This document shows, piece after piece, positions 1 to 8,837 of a stretch of DNA of 36,249 nt. Within the stretch, counting starts at the first letter, position 1. Every line of letters begins with the position of its first letter. Below the pieces are notes generated by a model that saw only the letters and a program-made list of their open reading frames with translations, had not been told where the DNA came from and searched no databases. The stretch covers positions 1 through 36,249 of the IMG/VR virus record IMGVR_UViG_3300022933_000013. One strand, 5' to 3'. The stretch comes from a virus. A program made the position numbers and the translations under genes.

Positions 1-104
1 TTTCTTATTACCCCATACAAACAATCAGTACATAAATCTATGTCGTGAAATAACTTGTTCTTAACAAAGTCTTTTTCCTGATGGCATTTCTTACACTTGT
101 TCAT
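1..104 (-). CDS. Tiny CxxC-CxxC zinc-finger protein, cut by window edge
   Basis: The first 34 codons are the same as the complete 38-residue gene at 35524-35640. Two Cys pairs (CKKC and CTDC) would bind one zinc ion. It starts at ATG 104, overlapping the last base of the MCM stop codon, so it is translated after MCM. The C-terminus lies outside the window. The function is unknown; a small DNA- or protein-binding factor is possible. Confidence 0.7.
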   Translation of the reverse strand, partial: MNKCKKCHQEKDFVKNKLFHDIDLCTDCLYGVIR

Positions 105-713
105 CATTGTCTTTTTAGCACTCCAACTCTAGGCTCAAATAACCACCCTTTGACCTTCCTTGCCTCAATGTATCTAAGTACAGAGTCGTCAGTATAAAAC
201 ATTTTTTGGTTTGACAATAACTCTTTGGCTAAATCTTTAAGGTCAACACACCCTTCTTTATCATCTTTTGCTAAAGTTCTAAAACAATCCTCAAAATATA
301 CCTCCTTGTTTGTACTATGTCCTCGAAGATCCATCTGGCTGATACCTTTTTCAACGTTCATACCCAATGTTGATATACATTCCTGATAAAATTTAATCAC
401 ATCTTCTACTATTTCTGTATCAATTTCTGACTTGAATAACAGTTTAGCCTGTGCCTCACATAGTCTTTGTATTCCTTCCATCTGTCTAGTTTGAATTTGT
501 AGTGATCCATCTTCCTGTTCTATCTGGGTAAATTCTACAAATCTATTGATAAGGAGTTCTTCTGCTTCTATTGTGAATATTGGTTTAAGTTTTCTTAGAT
601 AGTTTAACAACCCTTGAACCCATTTAGGATTAGCAACTTGCTCAATATCACCCCTCTTGTTTTTAGTAATATGAGCCATCTTTGCTCGAATCTGATTCTC
701 ACTAGAATCGTGT
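1..713. repeat. Left copy of diverged terminal repeat
   Basis: Aligns without visible gaps to 35537-36249 (offset 35536). Bases 1-118 are identical; from base 119 on, inside the MCM gene, substitutions are frequent. It covers the 3' part of the MCM gene and the start of a zinc-finger gene. The exact part suggests an assembly overlap of a circular genome; the diverged part suggests two strains or two gene copies. Confidence 0.9.
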
Positions 714-2221
714 TTTAGTCTAATCATTAAATCAAATCTGGATATTGTACTGGCGTCAAATGGTAAATTATCAATCAAGTCTTTAGATTCATTCCATCTT
801 TCTGCCTCTGGATTACAACTTGCAATAACTGTTGTTTTACATTCTGAATCTCCCATGTGTCCACCCTTGTTATACTTGGCTCTTTGTTGTTCCATAGCCA
901 CGTTTAGTTTCTTTTGTTCTTGCTTAGGCATTTTGTCATATTCATCTACCATGAGATGTCCTCCATTATTCATAATCATAGCTCCTTGTCTTAAAATTTT
1001 CATACCATCATACTCATCTAGTGCAAACAATATTCCAACACCTGTTGTATTTGATCCATCTATCATAGATGATTTACTAGCCACTTGATTAGCAAACTTG
1101 ACCATTTCAGATTTACCTGTATCTGCTTCACCTACTAACATTAAATGGGATTCTTTCCTATACCCTTCAAAATCTGATCCTCCTAATAGAGCCAAGTATA
1201 ATGCTTTTTTCTCTAGTTCTCTGCCATATATCTTAGGACAAAATGAAGCAATTAATTTCTTCATATAATCTTCCTTCTCTGTGTGTGCAAATTCTTTGGC
1301 TACTGTTAATTCCTGTGGTGATAGTTCCACCTCTGCTTTTTCTTCTAGTTCTTGAATTGACATTGTATCAATGTGAAGTGTTTTTTCTGATTCAACTTTT
1401 GCTCCATTCTTAGGCTCTTGTGTAGAATAAATACCAATGAATCTTTTCGTTTGACCTGTGGCAATATTATTGGTATCGTCACCATGTAATACTGCTTTAA
1501 TCATAATTGGATTATTATTTTTTGCTTTTGATTCTGTTTCCTGTATCAGTACACTTTGAATATATTTGCCTGTCTCAATGTCCAGTTTCTTTGGAGTTTG
1601 ACCTATGATGATACAGTCGAACTGAATCACCCTGCCAAGATCAGATTCCCTTAAATCAGATAAAGTAATTATTGGAATTTTACAAGTGAATGTAACCTTA
1701 ACATCATCAACCCTCTCATAGAATTTATCCAAGTCACTAAGATAATATTTTGTCATTTCTTGTTTGATAATAGTTTCTTTTGTTTGTTCTGCTCCTCCTG
1801 CTATATTTGATATTCTTTCTTCTAGTATATCATCTGACATATTATCCACTTTGGTTGTTGCCCATTTTTTAACACTGAATGTTGAAATAGCACTATGAAC
1901 AGCATTATTAACCCTTTTTGCTAAATCATGTGTTGTAGCCTGGATAAATTCCATATCATCAATATTAACATGGTATGATCCTTTTATCATAACATTGGAT
2001 AAATCTTCATTCAATAATTTATCTCTTAAATCATTCTCATGTTTTGAGGCTGTGAAATTTTGTTCAGTTTCAACGTGAGAAATCATGGTCAATTCTTGAT
2101 TAATATATTTACTAAAGGCTTCCTCCATAGTAATACCCTCACTCATTTTACCTGCTTTGAATTTATTGTATTGGTCTTTGTCACCACTATACTTGAAAGA
2201 AATTATATCACTCATGTCCAT
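104..2221 (-). CDS. mcm: MCM-family replicative DNA helicase
   Basis: A 705-residue AAA+ helicase that would unwind viral DNA at the replication fork; the virus shows no DNA polymerase, so it probably recruits the host replisome. Seen: Walker A GEADTGKS (364-371), Walker B with MVDEYDKM (424-431), sensor-1 Asn in ASCNPE (about 470) and the arginine finger in SRFDLM (Arg495), followed by a C-terminal helical region of about 200 residues. The N-terminal OB-fold region (roughly 170-290) lacks the CxxC zinc ribbon usual in archaeal MCM proteins. ATG at 2221 is preceded by a 20-bp inverted repeat. A second, about 88% identical C-terminal copy lies at the right edge. The MCM family call is firm; the absence of the zinc ribbon is my reading of the N-terminus. 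Confidence 0.93.
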   Translation of the reverse strand: MDMSDIISFKYSGDKDQYNKFKAGKMSEGITMEEAFSKYINQELTMISHVETEQNFTASKHENDLRDKLLNEDLSNVMIKGSYHVNIDDMEFIQATTHDLAKRVNNAVHSAISTFSVKKWATTKVDNMSDDILEERISNIAGGAEQTKETIIKQEMTKYYLSDLDKFYERVDDVKVTFTCKIPIITLSDLRESDLGRVIQFDCIIIGQTPKKLDIETGKYIQSVLIQETESKAKNNNPIMIKAVLHGDDTNNIATGQTKRFIGIYSTQEPKNGAKVESEKTLHIDTMSIQELEEKAEVELSPQELTVAKEFAHTEKEDYMKKLIASFCPKIYGRELEKKALYLALLGGSDFEGYRKESHLMLVGEADTGKSEMVKFANQVASKSSMIDGSNTTGVGILFALDEYDGMKILRQGAMIMNNGGHLMVDEYDKMPKQEQKKLNVAMEQQRAKYNKGGHMGDSECKTTVIASCNPEAERWNESKDLIDNLPFDASTISRFDLMIRLKHDSSENQIRAKMAHITKNKRGDIEQVANPKWVQGLLNYLRKLKPIFTIEAEELLINRFVEFTQIEQEDGSLQIQTRQMEGIQRLCEAQAKLLFKSEIDTEIVEDVIKFYQECISTLGMNVEKGISQMDLRGHSTNKEVYFEDCFRTLAKDDKEGCVDLKDLAKELLSNQKMFYTDDSVLRYIEARKVKGWLFEPRVGVLKRQ

Positions 2222-2223
2222 TA

Positions 2224-2243
2224 ATTAAGCTTAAAAGCTTAAT
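2224..2243. repeat. Perfect inverted repeat just before the MCM start
   Basis: Arms ATTAAGCTT and AAGCTTAAT with two bases between. On the minus strand it sits between a GGAGGG ribosome-binding motif (2252-2257) and the MCM ATG. As RNA it could fold into a 7-8 bp hairpin that brings the distant GGAGGG close to the ATG; as DNA it could be an operator. Either role is inference. Confidence 0.6.
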
Positions 2244-2373
2244 GGTGAAACCCTCCTTTTTTGTAAAAATATTTCTTCTCATCTTCTAAATCTTTAATTA
2301 TTCCAGTATAATATTCTATCTTTTTATCCAATTCAGATAGTATTTTTAAATCAGTTTGTGATAATTCTTCCAT
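2239..2373 (-). CDS. Small coiled-coil protein, 44 aa
   Basis: A 44-residue acidic/basic helical protein, with heptad-like leucines and isoleucines at 9-34. It starts at ATG 2373 in a TAATG overlap with the gene before it and ends inside the inverted repeat that precedes MCM. No family recognised. The tight coupling on both sides supports it as a real gene. Confidence 0.6.
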   Translation of the reverse strand: MEELSQTDLKILSELDKKIEYYTGIIKDLEDEKKYFYKKGGFHH

Positions 2374-2621
2374 TAGTATCTCGCAATATCCACATTTAAT
2401 TTTCTTTTACTTCTAGCATTTCTTGGAGCTCTTGCTAATCTAGTTCCACAGCAAGGGCAATAATTAAAACCCTTGATATAATATTCACACTTTCTACATC
2501 TGAAATACCCATTTCTAAATGCGTTCCTATGCAATTTTGTTATATCAAACTCTTTTTTAAATTGTTCAGTTTGACAATGATGTTTACAAATACAATGCAA
2601 TTTAGTATCTACCACCTTCAT
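2373..2621 (-). CDS. Cys-rich zinc-ribbon protein, 82 aa
   Basis: The reading frame is open further upstream, but ATG 2621 is preferred because longer versions would run far into the gene before it. Three groups of Cys/His are visible: CICKHHC near the N-terminus, CRKC, and CPCC (about 55-70), followed by a basic C-terminus rich in Arg and Lys. It probably binds two zinc ions and nucleic acid. No specific family recognised. Confidence 0.65.
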   Translation of the reverse strand: MKVVDTKLHCICKHHCQTEQFKKEFDITKLHRNAFRNGYFRCRKCEYYIKGFNYCPCCGTRLARAPRNARSKRKLNVDIARY

Positions 2622-2787
2622 ACTTTCTTCTGCCTTTTGTTTTAGTTCTAAGTTTGCTACCACAATTAGGGCAGAAAACACCAACACATTTTGTTTTTAA
2701 TATCCACCCTGACTTGTGACCATCTTCACAATTATTACAATGATTATGTGTCTTATACGAAGTATAGAAATTTTCTCTAATTTTCAA
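2602..2787 (-). CDS. Zinc-ribbon protein, 61 aa
   Basis: Seen: CNNC (17-20) and CPNC (39-42), spaced like a zinc ribbon, with a Lys/Arg-rich tail. It starts at TTG 2787, which overlaps the previous stop as TTGA, and a GGAGG motif lies about 7 bases upstream, which decides this unusual start. Overlaps the next gene by 20 bp. Function unknown; nucleic-acid binding likely. Confidence 0.7.
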   Translation of the reverse strand: MKIRENFYTSYKTHNHCNNCEDGHKSGWILKTKCVGVFCPNCGSKLRTKTKGRRKYEGGRY

Positions 2788-2903
2788 CCTGATTCCTCCA
2801 CTTTACATTTGCATTTTGGACATTCCATAATAGCATATTCCCATTCATCTTTTAACACTTTCATTGGTGTTTTCTTTTTTTCACATAGACAATAAGTAGA
2901 CAT
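2784..2903 (-). CDS. Zinc-binding micropeptide, 39 aa
   Basis: Residues 5-7 form CLC and 28-33 form CPKCKC, enough Cys for one zinc site. ATG 2903 lies one base after the previous stop. It ends in the TTGA overlap that starts the next zinc-ribbon gene. No family recognised. Confidence 0.65.
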   Translation of the reverse strand: MSTYCLCEKKKTPMKVLKDEWEYAIMECPKCKCKVEESG

Positions 2904-2904
2904 A

Positions 2905-3303
2905 TTACTTTTTAACCCTCTGGGTTTTATTAGTTTTACGTTTTTCTTTGATGGTCATTTTTACTGCCAATACTAATCTTTCAAAGTTATCTTTTTTCAT
3001 TCTTGATAAACCATTCCTGGGGTGGTCTATTCTAGTATGAATACCATTTTTAATTAATATGAATCTATTAGGGTTTTTCTCTACCATACCCTTTAATGCC
3101 TTCATATAACTTTGCCTTCCTTTTTCCCCTTTTGGATAGTTTTCCCTCCTTACATCATTAGTGATATACCATAGATGATGAAGTACAAATCCCCTTTCTT
3201 TGAATTTTTCAAGTGTTACAAAACATCTATTTTCATAAAATGTTAATGCAAGATATTGCATGATTTTAGTTGCTTCATCACTCAATGGATTCTTTCCATT
3301 CAT
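2905..3303 (-). CDS. HNH-like putative nuclease common in archaeal viruses
   Basis: A 132-residue protein. It carries an HH pair in FVLHHLWY (about 39-46), then a PKG-x-GRQSYMKAL segment, RFILIKNG and IHTRIDHPRNGL (about 87-98), and a basic C-terminus. The order His-His, hydrophobic core, then N-x-x-H-T-x-I-D resembles the treble-clef (HNH) layout of nucleases, and I associate this pattern with archaeal virus proteins, but I cannot identify zinc ligands, so the nuclease call is tentative. It overlaps the preceding gene by 26 bp. Confidence 0.5.
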   Translation of the reverse strand: MNGKNPLSDEATKIMQYLALTFYENRCFVTLEKFKERGFVLHHLWYITNDVRRENYPKGEKGRQSYMKALKGMVEKNPNRFILIKNGIHTRIDHPRNGLSRMKKDNFERLVLAVKMTIKEKRKTNKTQRVKK

Positions 3304-3496
3304 CTGAATCGTAATTATGTTTCAACCACTCTTTAGAAATTCTGTAAAATTCATTCTTTAAATTCTCTACGATTTCTTCATATATTTCTGGGTTACAGTC
3401 TTTGTAATCATCAAGGCTGTTCCATTCCCTCATAAGTCTTTGAAATTCTTGATTCTTGTAATAATCTGCATTAGTAAAAAATTGGTCAATCATCAT
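3278..3496 (-). CDS. Hypothetical acidic protein, 72 aa
   Basis: A helical, acidic, Tyr-rich protein with no Cys and no recognised family. ATG ATG at 3496 overlaps the end of the gene before it by 11 bp, and its own end overlaps the HNH-like gene. It belongs to the same operon as the surrounding small genes. Confidence 0.7.
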   Translation of the reverse strand: MMIDQFFTNADYYKNQEFQRLMREWNSLDDYKDCNPEIYEEIVENLKNEFYRISKEWLKHNYDSDEWKESIE

Positions 3497-3905
3497 CTTT
3501 GACCTTTTGGTAATTTTCCATCATATCATACGCAAGTTTTGTTACCATACCACGTTTAGCAGGGTTTTCCATTTGAGGATAACTGTTGTATCTATCTTCT
3601 GCTAATAGTGTGTATTCGATTGCTTTGTCTACTATACCAATCCACAATGCTTGTTGTTCTTCTGATACAAGTTTTGGCACAAAAGGTTCTTTAGGTTTTG
3701 GATTGTCAAATCCATCTAGACCTAATCCAGTATTGCATACCCAATTTGATCCATCTTTTTTGTTGTGTGCTTGTTGACCACTAACATTTCTAAGTGTCAA
3801 TGATGTTTTGCCCTGCCATGTTTTAGCCACCCAAATAACTTGAGTGCCACAAACATTACAATCTCCTGTTGTTCCTTCTGCTTTCGGCTCTAATTTGTTT
3901 GCCAT
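3486..3905 (-). CDS. Zinc-binding hypothetical protein, 139 aa
   Basis: The N-terminal half has CNVC (16-19), then AHN (about 46-48) and WVC (55-57), a plausible single zinc site in a small beta domain. The C-terminal half (about 80-135) is helical and acidic. This layout recalls small single-strand or zinc-bound DNA-binding proteins, but I do not recognise the family. ATG 3905 lies 21 bases after the stop of the gene before it. Confidence 0.7.
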   Translation of the reverse strand: MANKLEPKAEGTTGDCNVCGTQVIWVAKTWQGKTSLTLRNVSGQQAHNKKDGSNWVCNTGLGLDGFDNPKPKEPFVPKLVSEEQQALWIGIVDKAIEYTLLAEDRYNSYPQMENPAKRGMVTKLAYDMMENYQKVKDDD

Positions 3906-3926
3906 TATAATTTAATTTATTTAGTT

Positions 3927-4406
3927 TTATTTATTCGTTAGGGTTAAAATCTTTTTAATTCTTTGTATGTTTTTATCCTCTTTTTCTATCACATCATTTG
4001 CATTTTTATTATAGTAATCTAATTGATCACATAGTTTGTTAATTCTTTCTTGATACATTTTGTTCACATTAATTACTTCTTTATCTTTTCTTATCAATCT
4101 GGCTTCTGCTCTTTCTAACTGTATTGGTAGTTGTGCTGTTTGACCACTACATTTCTTTGTGCAGTATTTTTTGGCATTTAATTTGGTCTTAAACTCTCTT
4201 TCACATACAGGACAAATTTTGTGAAAAAATTCAGGTTTTAATTTTCTTTCTTGTTTTCGTTTTAATTCTCTTTTTAGATGAGCTCTTAGTCTTTGTTGTG
4301 CGTCTTTGTTATATTTACAAGCGTTACAAAATCTTCTGTTAGTATCACCTTGATTAAATTCTGACTTACACTTTATACATAATATCATAAAGACAGTTTC
4401 ACTCAT
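3927..4406 (-). CDS. Two-zinc-finger protein with coiled coil, 159 aa
   Basis: Two Cys4 units: CIKC with CNAC (10-30), and CPVC with CTKKC (about 65-86). A highly basic linker rich in Lys and Arg (42-60) separates them, and a long coiled coil (about 95-155) follows. It probably binds nucleic acid and dimerises through the coil, perhaps as a viral transcription regulator. ATG 4406 is 9 bases after the stop of the previous small gene. Confidence 0.7.
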   Translation of the reverse strand: MSETVFMILCIKCKSEFNQGDTNRRFCNACKYNKDAQQRLRAHLKRELKRKQERKLKPEFFHKICPVCEREFKTKLNAKKYCTKKCSGQTAQLPIQLERAEARLIRKDKEVINVNKMYQERINKLCDQLDYYNKNANDVIEKEDKNIQRIKKILTLTNK

Positions 4407-4415
4407 AAACTAAGT

Positions 4416-4526
4416 TTATTTTTTAGCGTTATTTATAGTTTTTAATTGGGTTAGTTCTTGCTCTAGTTGTGCTATTTTTTGTCTTAATGCTATTATATAA
4501 TCAACGGTGTCTATTATCATTGGCAT
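4416..4526 (-). CDS. Short coiled-coil protein after the tail fibre genes, 36 aa
   Basis: Almost the whole peptide is one amphipathic helix with Leu/Ile at regular spacing (10-31). It starts 30 bases after the stop of the preceding fibre gene. Small coiled-coil proteins at this place in tailed viruses often assist fibre trimerisation, but here that is only an inference from position. Confidence 0.6.
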   Translation of the reverse strand: MPMIIDTVDYIIALRQKIAQLEQELTQLKTINNAKK

Positions 4527-4556
4527 GATTTTATTTAGAATAGATTGATTTAAAGC

Positions 4557-5513
4557 TTATGGTGCGTCCCAAACAGGAATACGATAATCCCCACCTGCAA
4601 CTTTAATTTGAAACCAACCTACTATTCCAGTGTATGCTGTATTTGTAGGTGCAGTTGTAGTTGGGCTTCTTATATCAATGTAATTCTGTATTGAAACATG
4701 AGTTGAATGTACTTTCATTCTTTCATCACTGTTGATGTAAAATCTATGAAAGTCACCTGTTGGCACTTTATAGTCTAACCCATCTGCATTACCATCAATT
4801 AACAGATCATTAGTTCCTGTTCCATTTAGATAAACATGAGCCACATCTTGAATACCGTTATTTGACAAGTCTAATGTTGCACCCAATGTTATTAATGTGG
4901 GAGCAATAGTTAATTCAGGTGTTCCACCAATATTGAAATAATGGAATTTGCCTGTTGGTGTGTTATAATTCAATCCTGTTGGAGTTGTTCCACCTGTTAT
5001 TTCTATACCATAATCTGTTGCTGTCCAAGCAGGGCTGTCACTACTTGTAGCACTTGAAAATATTAATTGGTCAACCCCATCAATGTTATATGTCCCCATA
5101 CTAAGATCATCATCTGCTGTAAATGAAACAAAGGAAGTTGAGCCACCACTAGCGTCAACATAGGCTTTGATACTTTCTGATGTTGCAAGTGTGGTAGCTG
5201 ACGCACCTGACATTGTATCACTGTCTAGTATTGTTATTTCTGATGATACGCCTGATCCTGACGCTGTTCTACCTATTACTTTCATTGTTGCTATGTCCTG
5301 AATTTTAGCAAAGGTTATTGATCCATCTGTCACACTAGATGATCCTGTAACAACATTCTCATTGTTGATATTAGTTGCAGTTGTTGGTGATTGTGGAATA
5401 CTTCTAAATGCTGATACAGAATTGTTCTGTCTTGCTTGACCATAACTTTTTACTAGCTTACGCTTTTGTTCAACGTCACTATCGTATGAATTAAACCGTT
5501 TTGCCTTACCCAT
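4557..5513 (-). CDS. Tail fibre-like structural protein, 318 aa
   Basis: Low-complexity beta-structured sequence rich in Thr, Ser, Gly and Asn, typical of trimeric fibre shafts. A repeated unit of the type (Y/D)-NTPTGKFHYF and YKVPTGDFHRFY (about 185-255) marks two copies of one motif. The N-terminal 60 residues are basic and then Ser/Thr-rich, as expected for attachment to the baseplate. It overlaps the end of the 943-residue baseplate gene by one base. It probably contacts the host S-layer. No enzymatic motif seen. Confidence 0.75.
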   Translation of the reverse strand: MGKAKRFNSYDSDVEQKRKLVKSYGQARQNNSVSAFRSIPQSPTTATNINNENVVTGSSSVTDGSITFAKIQDIATMKVIGRTASGSGVSSEITILDSDTMSGASATTLATSESIKAYVDASGGSTSFVSFTADDDLSMGTYNIDGVDQLIFSSATSSDSPAWTATDYGIEITGGTTPTGLNYNTPTGKFHYFNIGGTPELTIAPTLITLGATLDLSNNGIQDVAHVYLNGTGTNDLLIDGNADGLDYKVPTGDFHRFYINSDERMKVHSTHVSIQNYIDIRSPTTTAPTNTAYTGIVGWFQIKVAGGDYRIPVWDAP

Positions 5514-8344
5514 TATGTGAACACCTTACTGCCTTTAATCTTGCGTCTTAAACCACCCTTACCACCTGTTGGTTTTGTAATGCTGTATTCTATCCTTTTG
5601 GCTACTAGCTTAATGTTATTATTCTCACCTGACTTATCATCATCACTAACCAAGTTATCATTATGTAAATAGAAAGAATCACCAAACGGAACATCAAATA
5701 TTTCATCACCACTAGATTCAATGTTAAACTCTTTATGCTTAAATTTCTCTATTTCTAAATGAGATTTTGAGGCATTAAGTAATTGATGATATGATGTTAT
5801 ATCTGGGAATTGTAAGAAATCAGGCTCTAAGTTCCTAGTTGTATTTTGTCCACTTGTGGCAAGTAATGGCTTGATAAATCTAAACCCATCAACCTTTAAT
5901 GATCTATCTGCTCCTGCTATTGATGTCCATGTAAGTGAATCGCCATCACCGTTTAACACGTTCTTGCCTGGATCAAATCTTCCATACTTGTCATACACGC
6001 CTTGAAATTGGACACCAAACATCTTGATATTCCTCCATTCAAATATGTTAATCACTTCCAATTCCTTTGGTGGAATAACTGACGCAATAATAGCTGACCA
6101 CCCATAGATTGGCTTCCTGCCTCTATATGTTCTGAATCCACTTATTGGCAATCTTATGTCCTCCCAATTATTACTGAATCTTATAACGAAATCTTGATAC
6201 ACCACGTTGTCTTTTGTATCTACAAACCATGCCCTAAAATTATGTTCATCATTTAACTCTGCTCCTGCTAACGTTTGAGAATACTTTAGCCACATGGCAA
6301 CAGCACTTATCTGTCCAAAATCTTCTGAGGCTTGACCATGATTAAAACCCTCTAATCCACCTGATGTATAATTCATATTTTGAATATCTAATGTTGCAGG
6401 TTCAAATTTGTTATTAATGCCACCACCATAAATATCTCCAACACCCTCACCAATACCATTATAATTATTACATGGGAATGGGAATCTTATAGTGAATCCA
6501 ATATCATCTGTATAGTATGCTGATGTTGGAGTTGAAGCACCTTCGTAAGCACTTTTGGCAATACCTCCGCTTAATGCTTTAAACTCTATTGCTGAATCAA
6601 TATTCTGACTAAATTGTGTGCTACCTGATTTTGTTATGTCAGGTCTATTAGTTGGATCAGTTAATTTTGATCTTGTTACAACAGTTACATTTGGAATATC
6701 ATTAACTAAATCAACACCATCAACATTATTTGGTGCAGTTGTATATGGGTGAAAACAATCATTACCATAATCCTCATCTTCTATACCTGACCATGTATGT
6801 GTAGGGCTACCTGCTGTGCCAGTTATTGTATCTTTATACACCTTGCCTTCGTGAATTACTGCCACCTGTGCTTTGGTATTTACTTTATCAAAGTTGTATA
6901 ATTTTCCCCATTTTTTACCACCAATAGAATTTGTTGGCTGTACTTCAACAACCATGTTTGGAAAATCAGCCAAGTCACCTGTTGGTGCAGGATCACCTAC
7001 ATTTACTTTAACCAACACTCTAAATCCTCTTGGAAATCTATCCCTTGTGCCATCATAAGAATATCCATCACCACCTGTATCTGCTAAATCATCTAAATCA
7101 CTATCGCTAGTTGCTATTGCGTCAACCCAAGTTCTGAACCAATTATCCTCGTTTATTACACAATTAATGTCAATAAATCCTCCTGCTGTGAAAGTTGTTT
7201 TTTTAGGATCACAACCACTGTTTAACCATAGTGTTTTCTTTTCATCTGTCCAGGGGGAATATTGAACATCATCTCCAAACTCGTCACCCATGTCTATTGT
7301 TGTCCAGTTGTTAGCCCAGAATGATCCACTTCCTGGCTTATCGTTAGATGTGTTAGACGTATGTGCTTGAGTACATTTGTAATGAGTAGGAGCAATTTTT
7401 GTGGTTGTTGATGTTTCAGGCGTGATTTTAACTTTAGCGTCAACAGCATATTCAATACCATTTGACCATTCAGGTCTAAAAATAAAATTTAATATTTGAC
7501 TATCATACTTGCTGTTATCAACTGGCAAAGTTCCATGTTCACCTGATCCCCATGCCAATACATTAGTTCCAGTTGGATTTGATAACATACCCTCTTGCTC
7601 ACCTACTTTAACCCCTGTAACAATAGAATTTTTAATTTGTTTAATTGTGGTATTATCACCCGATGGTCTTAATTTAAAATGAATTGTATTGACGCCAGGT
7701 GTAAGAAAATTCAACTCATAGAATGTTAATGCTCCCCCTGCTTCAACTGCTGATCCTGCTCCATCAATTAAGTCAATCCATCTGTTATAACATGAATCCT
7801 CATTAACTGCAAAATCCCAATTATTAGCATTATAATATGGTAAGCCATTCCCATACCCATAGGAATTAGAATATACAGATGTATGATGTATTAATTCAGG
7901 CTGTCTTGATCCACGATTTAGATTATAAATTTGACCTGCTGATAATGCAACAACATAAGAATTTTCAAAGTAATATGGTTTTGCCATGTGAATCTGTTGT
8001 GTATGATATTCAATACCTAAACATTCAATGGTCAATAATGTTCCCTCACCTTTTGTTTGTGACGGAATTATGTTAAACACTTCAAAATATCTATCATAAG
8101 AATTACCACCCAAGTCAGTACATTGAATCCTTATTCTGTCAAACTCTGCAAATATTACTGATCCTGTAACGTTATAATTTCCGTCCATTGATCTAATAAT
8201 TAATGAGGCTTGATTGACTTCACCTGTTCCTGAATCTGTAAATAACGGAATGGATTTTACATCATCTGTTATGTTTGAAGTTGTTACATAATTATCCGTT
8301 TCATCATACCATGTAACAGTTAAACTTGAAAAATTAGATGGCAC
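5513..8344 (-). CDS. Large tail/baseplate protein with carbohydrate-binding-like segment, 943 aa
   Basis: The largest gene in the window. The N-terminal 115 residues (beta-rich, with VIFAEFDRIRI and GTLLTIECLGIEY) look like the hub or distal-tail domain of long-tailed viruses. Residues about 296-350 contain the pattern Y-x-C-x-x-x-H-T-S ... P-G-S-G-x-x-W, which resembles small chitin-binding (CBM5/12-like) modules of phage tail proteins. The remaining 600 residues are beta-rich and hold no catalytic motif I recognise. It starts at GTG 8344, overlapping the previous gene by 11 bp. It probably forms the tail tip and binds host surface glycans. The structural call is good; the glycan role is inference. 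Confidence 0.75.
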   Translation of the reverse strand: MPSNFSSLTVTWYDETDNYVTTSNITDDVKSIPLFTDSGTGEVNQASLIIRSMDGNYNVTGSVIFAEFDRIRIQCTDLGGNSYDRYFEVFNIIPSQTKGEGTLLTIECLGIEYHTQQIHMAKPYYFENSYVVALSAGQIYNLNRGSRQPELIHHTSVYSNSYGYGNGLPYYNANNWDFAVNEDSCYNRWIDLIDGAGSAVEAGGALTFYELNFLTPGVNTIHFKLRPSGDNTTIKQIKNSIVTGVKVGEQEGMLSNPTGTNVLAWGSGEHGTLPVDNSKYDSQILNFIFRPEWSNGIEYAVDAKVKITPETSTTTKIAPTHYKCTQAHTSNTSNDKPGSGSFWANNWTTIDMGDEFGDDVQYSPWTDEKKTLWLNSGCDPKKTTFTAGGFIDINCVINEDNWFRTWVDAIATSDSDLDDLADTGGDGYSYDGTRDRFPRGFRVLVKVNVGDPAPTGDLADFPNMVVEVQPTNSIGGKKWGKLYNFDKVNTKAQVAVIHEGKVYKDTITGTAGSPTHTWSGIEDEDYGNDCFHPYTTAPNNVDGVDLVNDIPNVTVVTRSKLTDPTNRPDITKSGSTQFSQNIDSAIEFKALSGGIAKSAYEGASTPTSAYYTDDIGFTIRFPFPCNNYNGIGEGVGDIYGGGINNKFEPATLDIQNMNYTSGGLEGFNHGQASEDFGQISAVAMWLKYSQTLAGAELNDEHNFRAWFVDTKDNVVYQDFVIRFSNNWEDIRLPISGFRTYRGRKPIYGWSAIIASVIPPKELEVINIFEWRNIKMFGVQFQGVYDKYGRFDPGKNVLNGDGDSLTWTSIAGADRSLKVDGFRFIKPLLATSGQNTTRNLEPDFLQFPDITSYHQLLNASKSHLEIEKFKHKEFNIESSGDEIFDVPFGDSFYLHNDNLVSDDDKSGENNNIKLVAKRIEYSITKPTGGKGGLRRKIKGSKVFT

Positions 8345-8837
8345 TTGCTATATCTCCACCTAATGCCATAAGTATAACAAAGTGAACAAGGTCTTTATTT
8401 TCCCCGATATAGTTCAGTTTAATATCTCTAATGTGATAGCCATAAGTTGTTGTTGGCACGACATTCCATTGTGGAGCATTGTCTAGTCTTAATCCATATC
8501 TTCCTTTAGTGAATCCTGCTATTGTATTACCATCTTGAATCCATTTGGATAGTTTGTTGACAGAATTTGTAGTTGCGTCATTGTCAGCGTCACCAATAAC
8601 CCCCTCCAACGTAATGTCCAAACCGTCAATACCCATGTCTTGAAGCTCGTTGTTGTCCGTTGCTACTGCCTCATTCTCTGGAACAGCCCTTCTAAAGTTT
8701 ACACTAATATCTGAAATATATGCTCCTGCTGATGGCACTTTAGTTGTGGCATTAAAGTCAATGGTGTAGGTATCTCCTGCACCTGATTCAGTTCCAGTTC
8801 CACTAACTTGTACTTGCCATATTGCTGAATTACTCAT
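8334..8837 (-). CDS. Tail structural protein, 167 aa
   Basis: A beta-rich, Asp/Asn/Thr-rich protein without Cys, sitting between the small tape-measure candidate and the tail-tip gene. It may be a distal tail or tube-related protein. ATG 8837 overlaps the previous stop as ATGA, and GGAGAT lies just upstream as the ribosome-binding site. I do not recognise a specific family; position and composition support a virion role. Confidence 0.6.
   Translation of the reverse strand: MSNSAIWQVQVSGTGTESGAGDTYTIDFNATTKVPSAGAYISDISVNFRRAVPENEAVATDNNELQDMGIDGLDITLEGVIGDADNDATTNSVNKLSKWIQDGNTIAGFTKGRYGLRLDNAPQWNVVPTTTYGYHIRDIKLNYIGENKDLVHFVILMALGGDIASAI

Noticed and set aside
1-118. Simple direct terminal repeat of a linear genome
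   Set aside because: The match continues as a diverged copy for about 600 more bases, so the exact part is not a free-standing terminal repeat.
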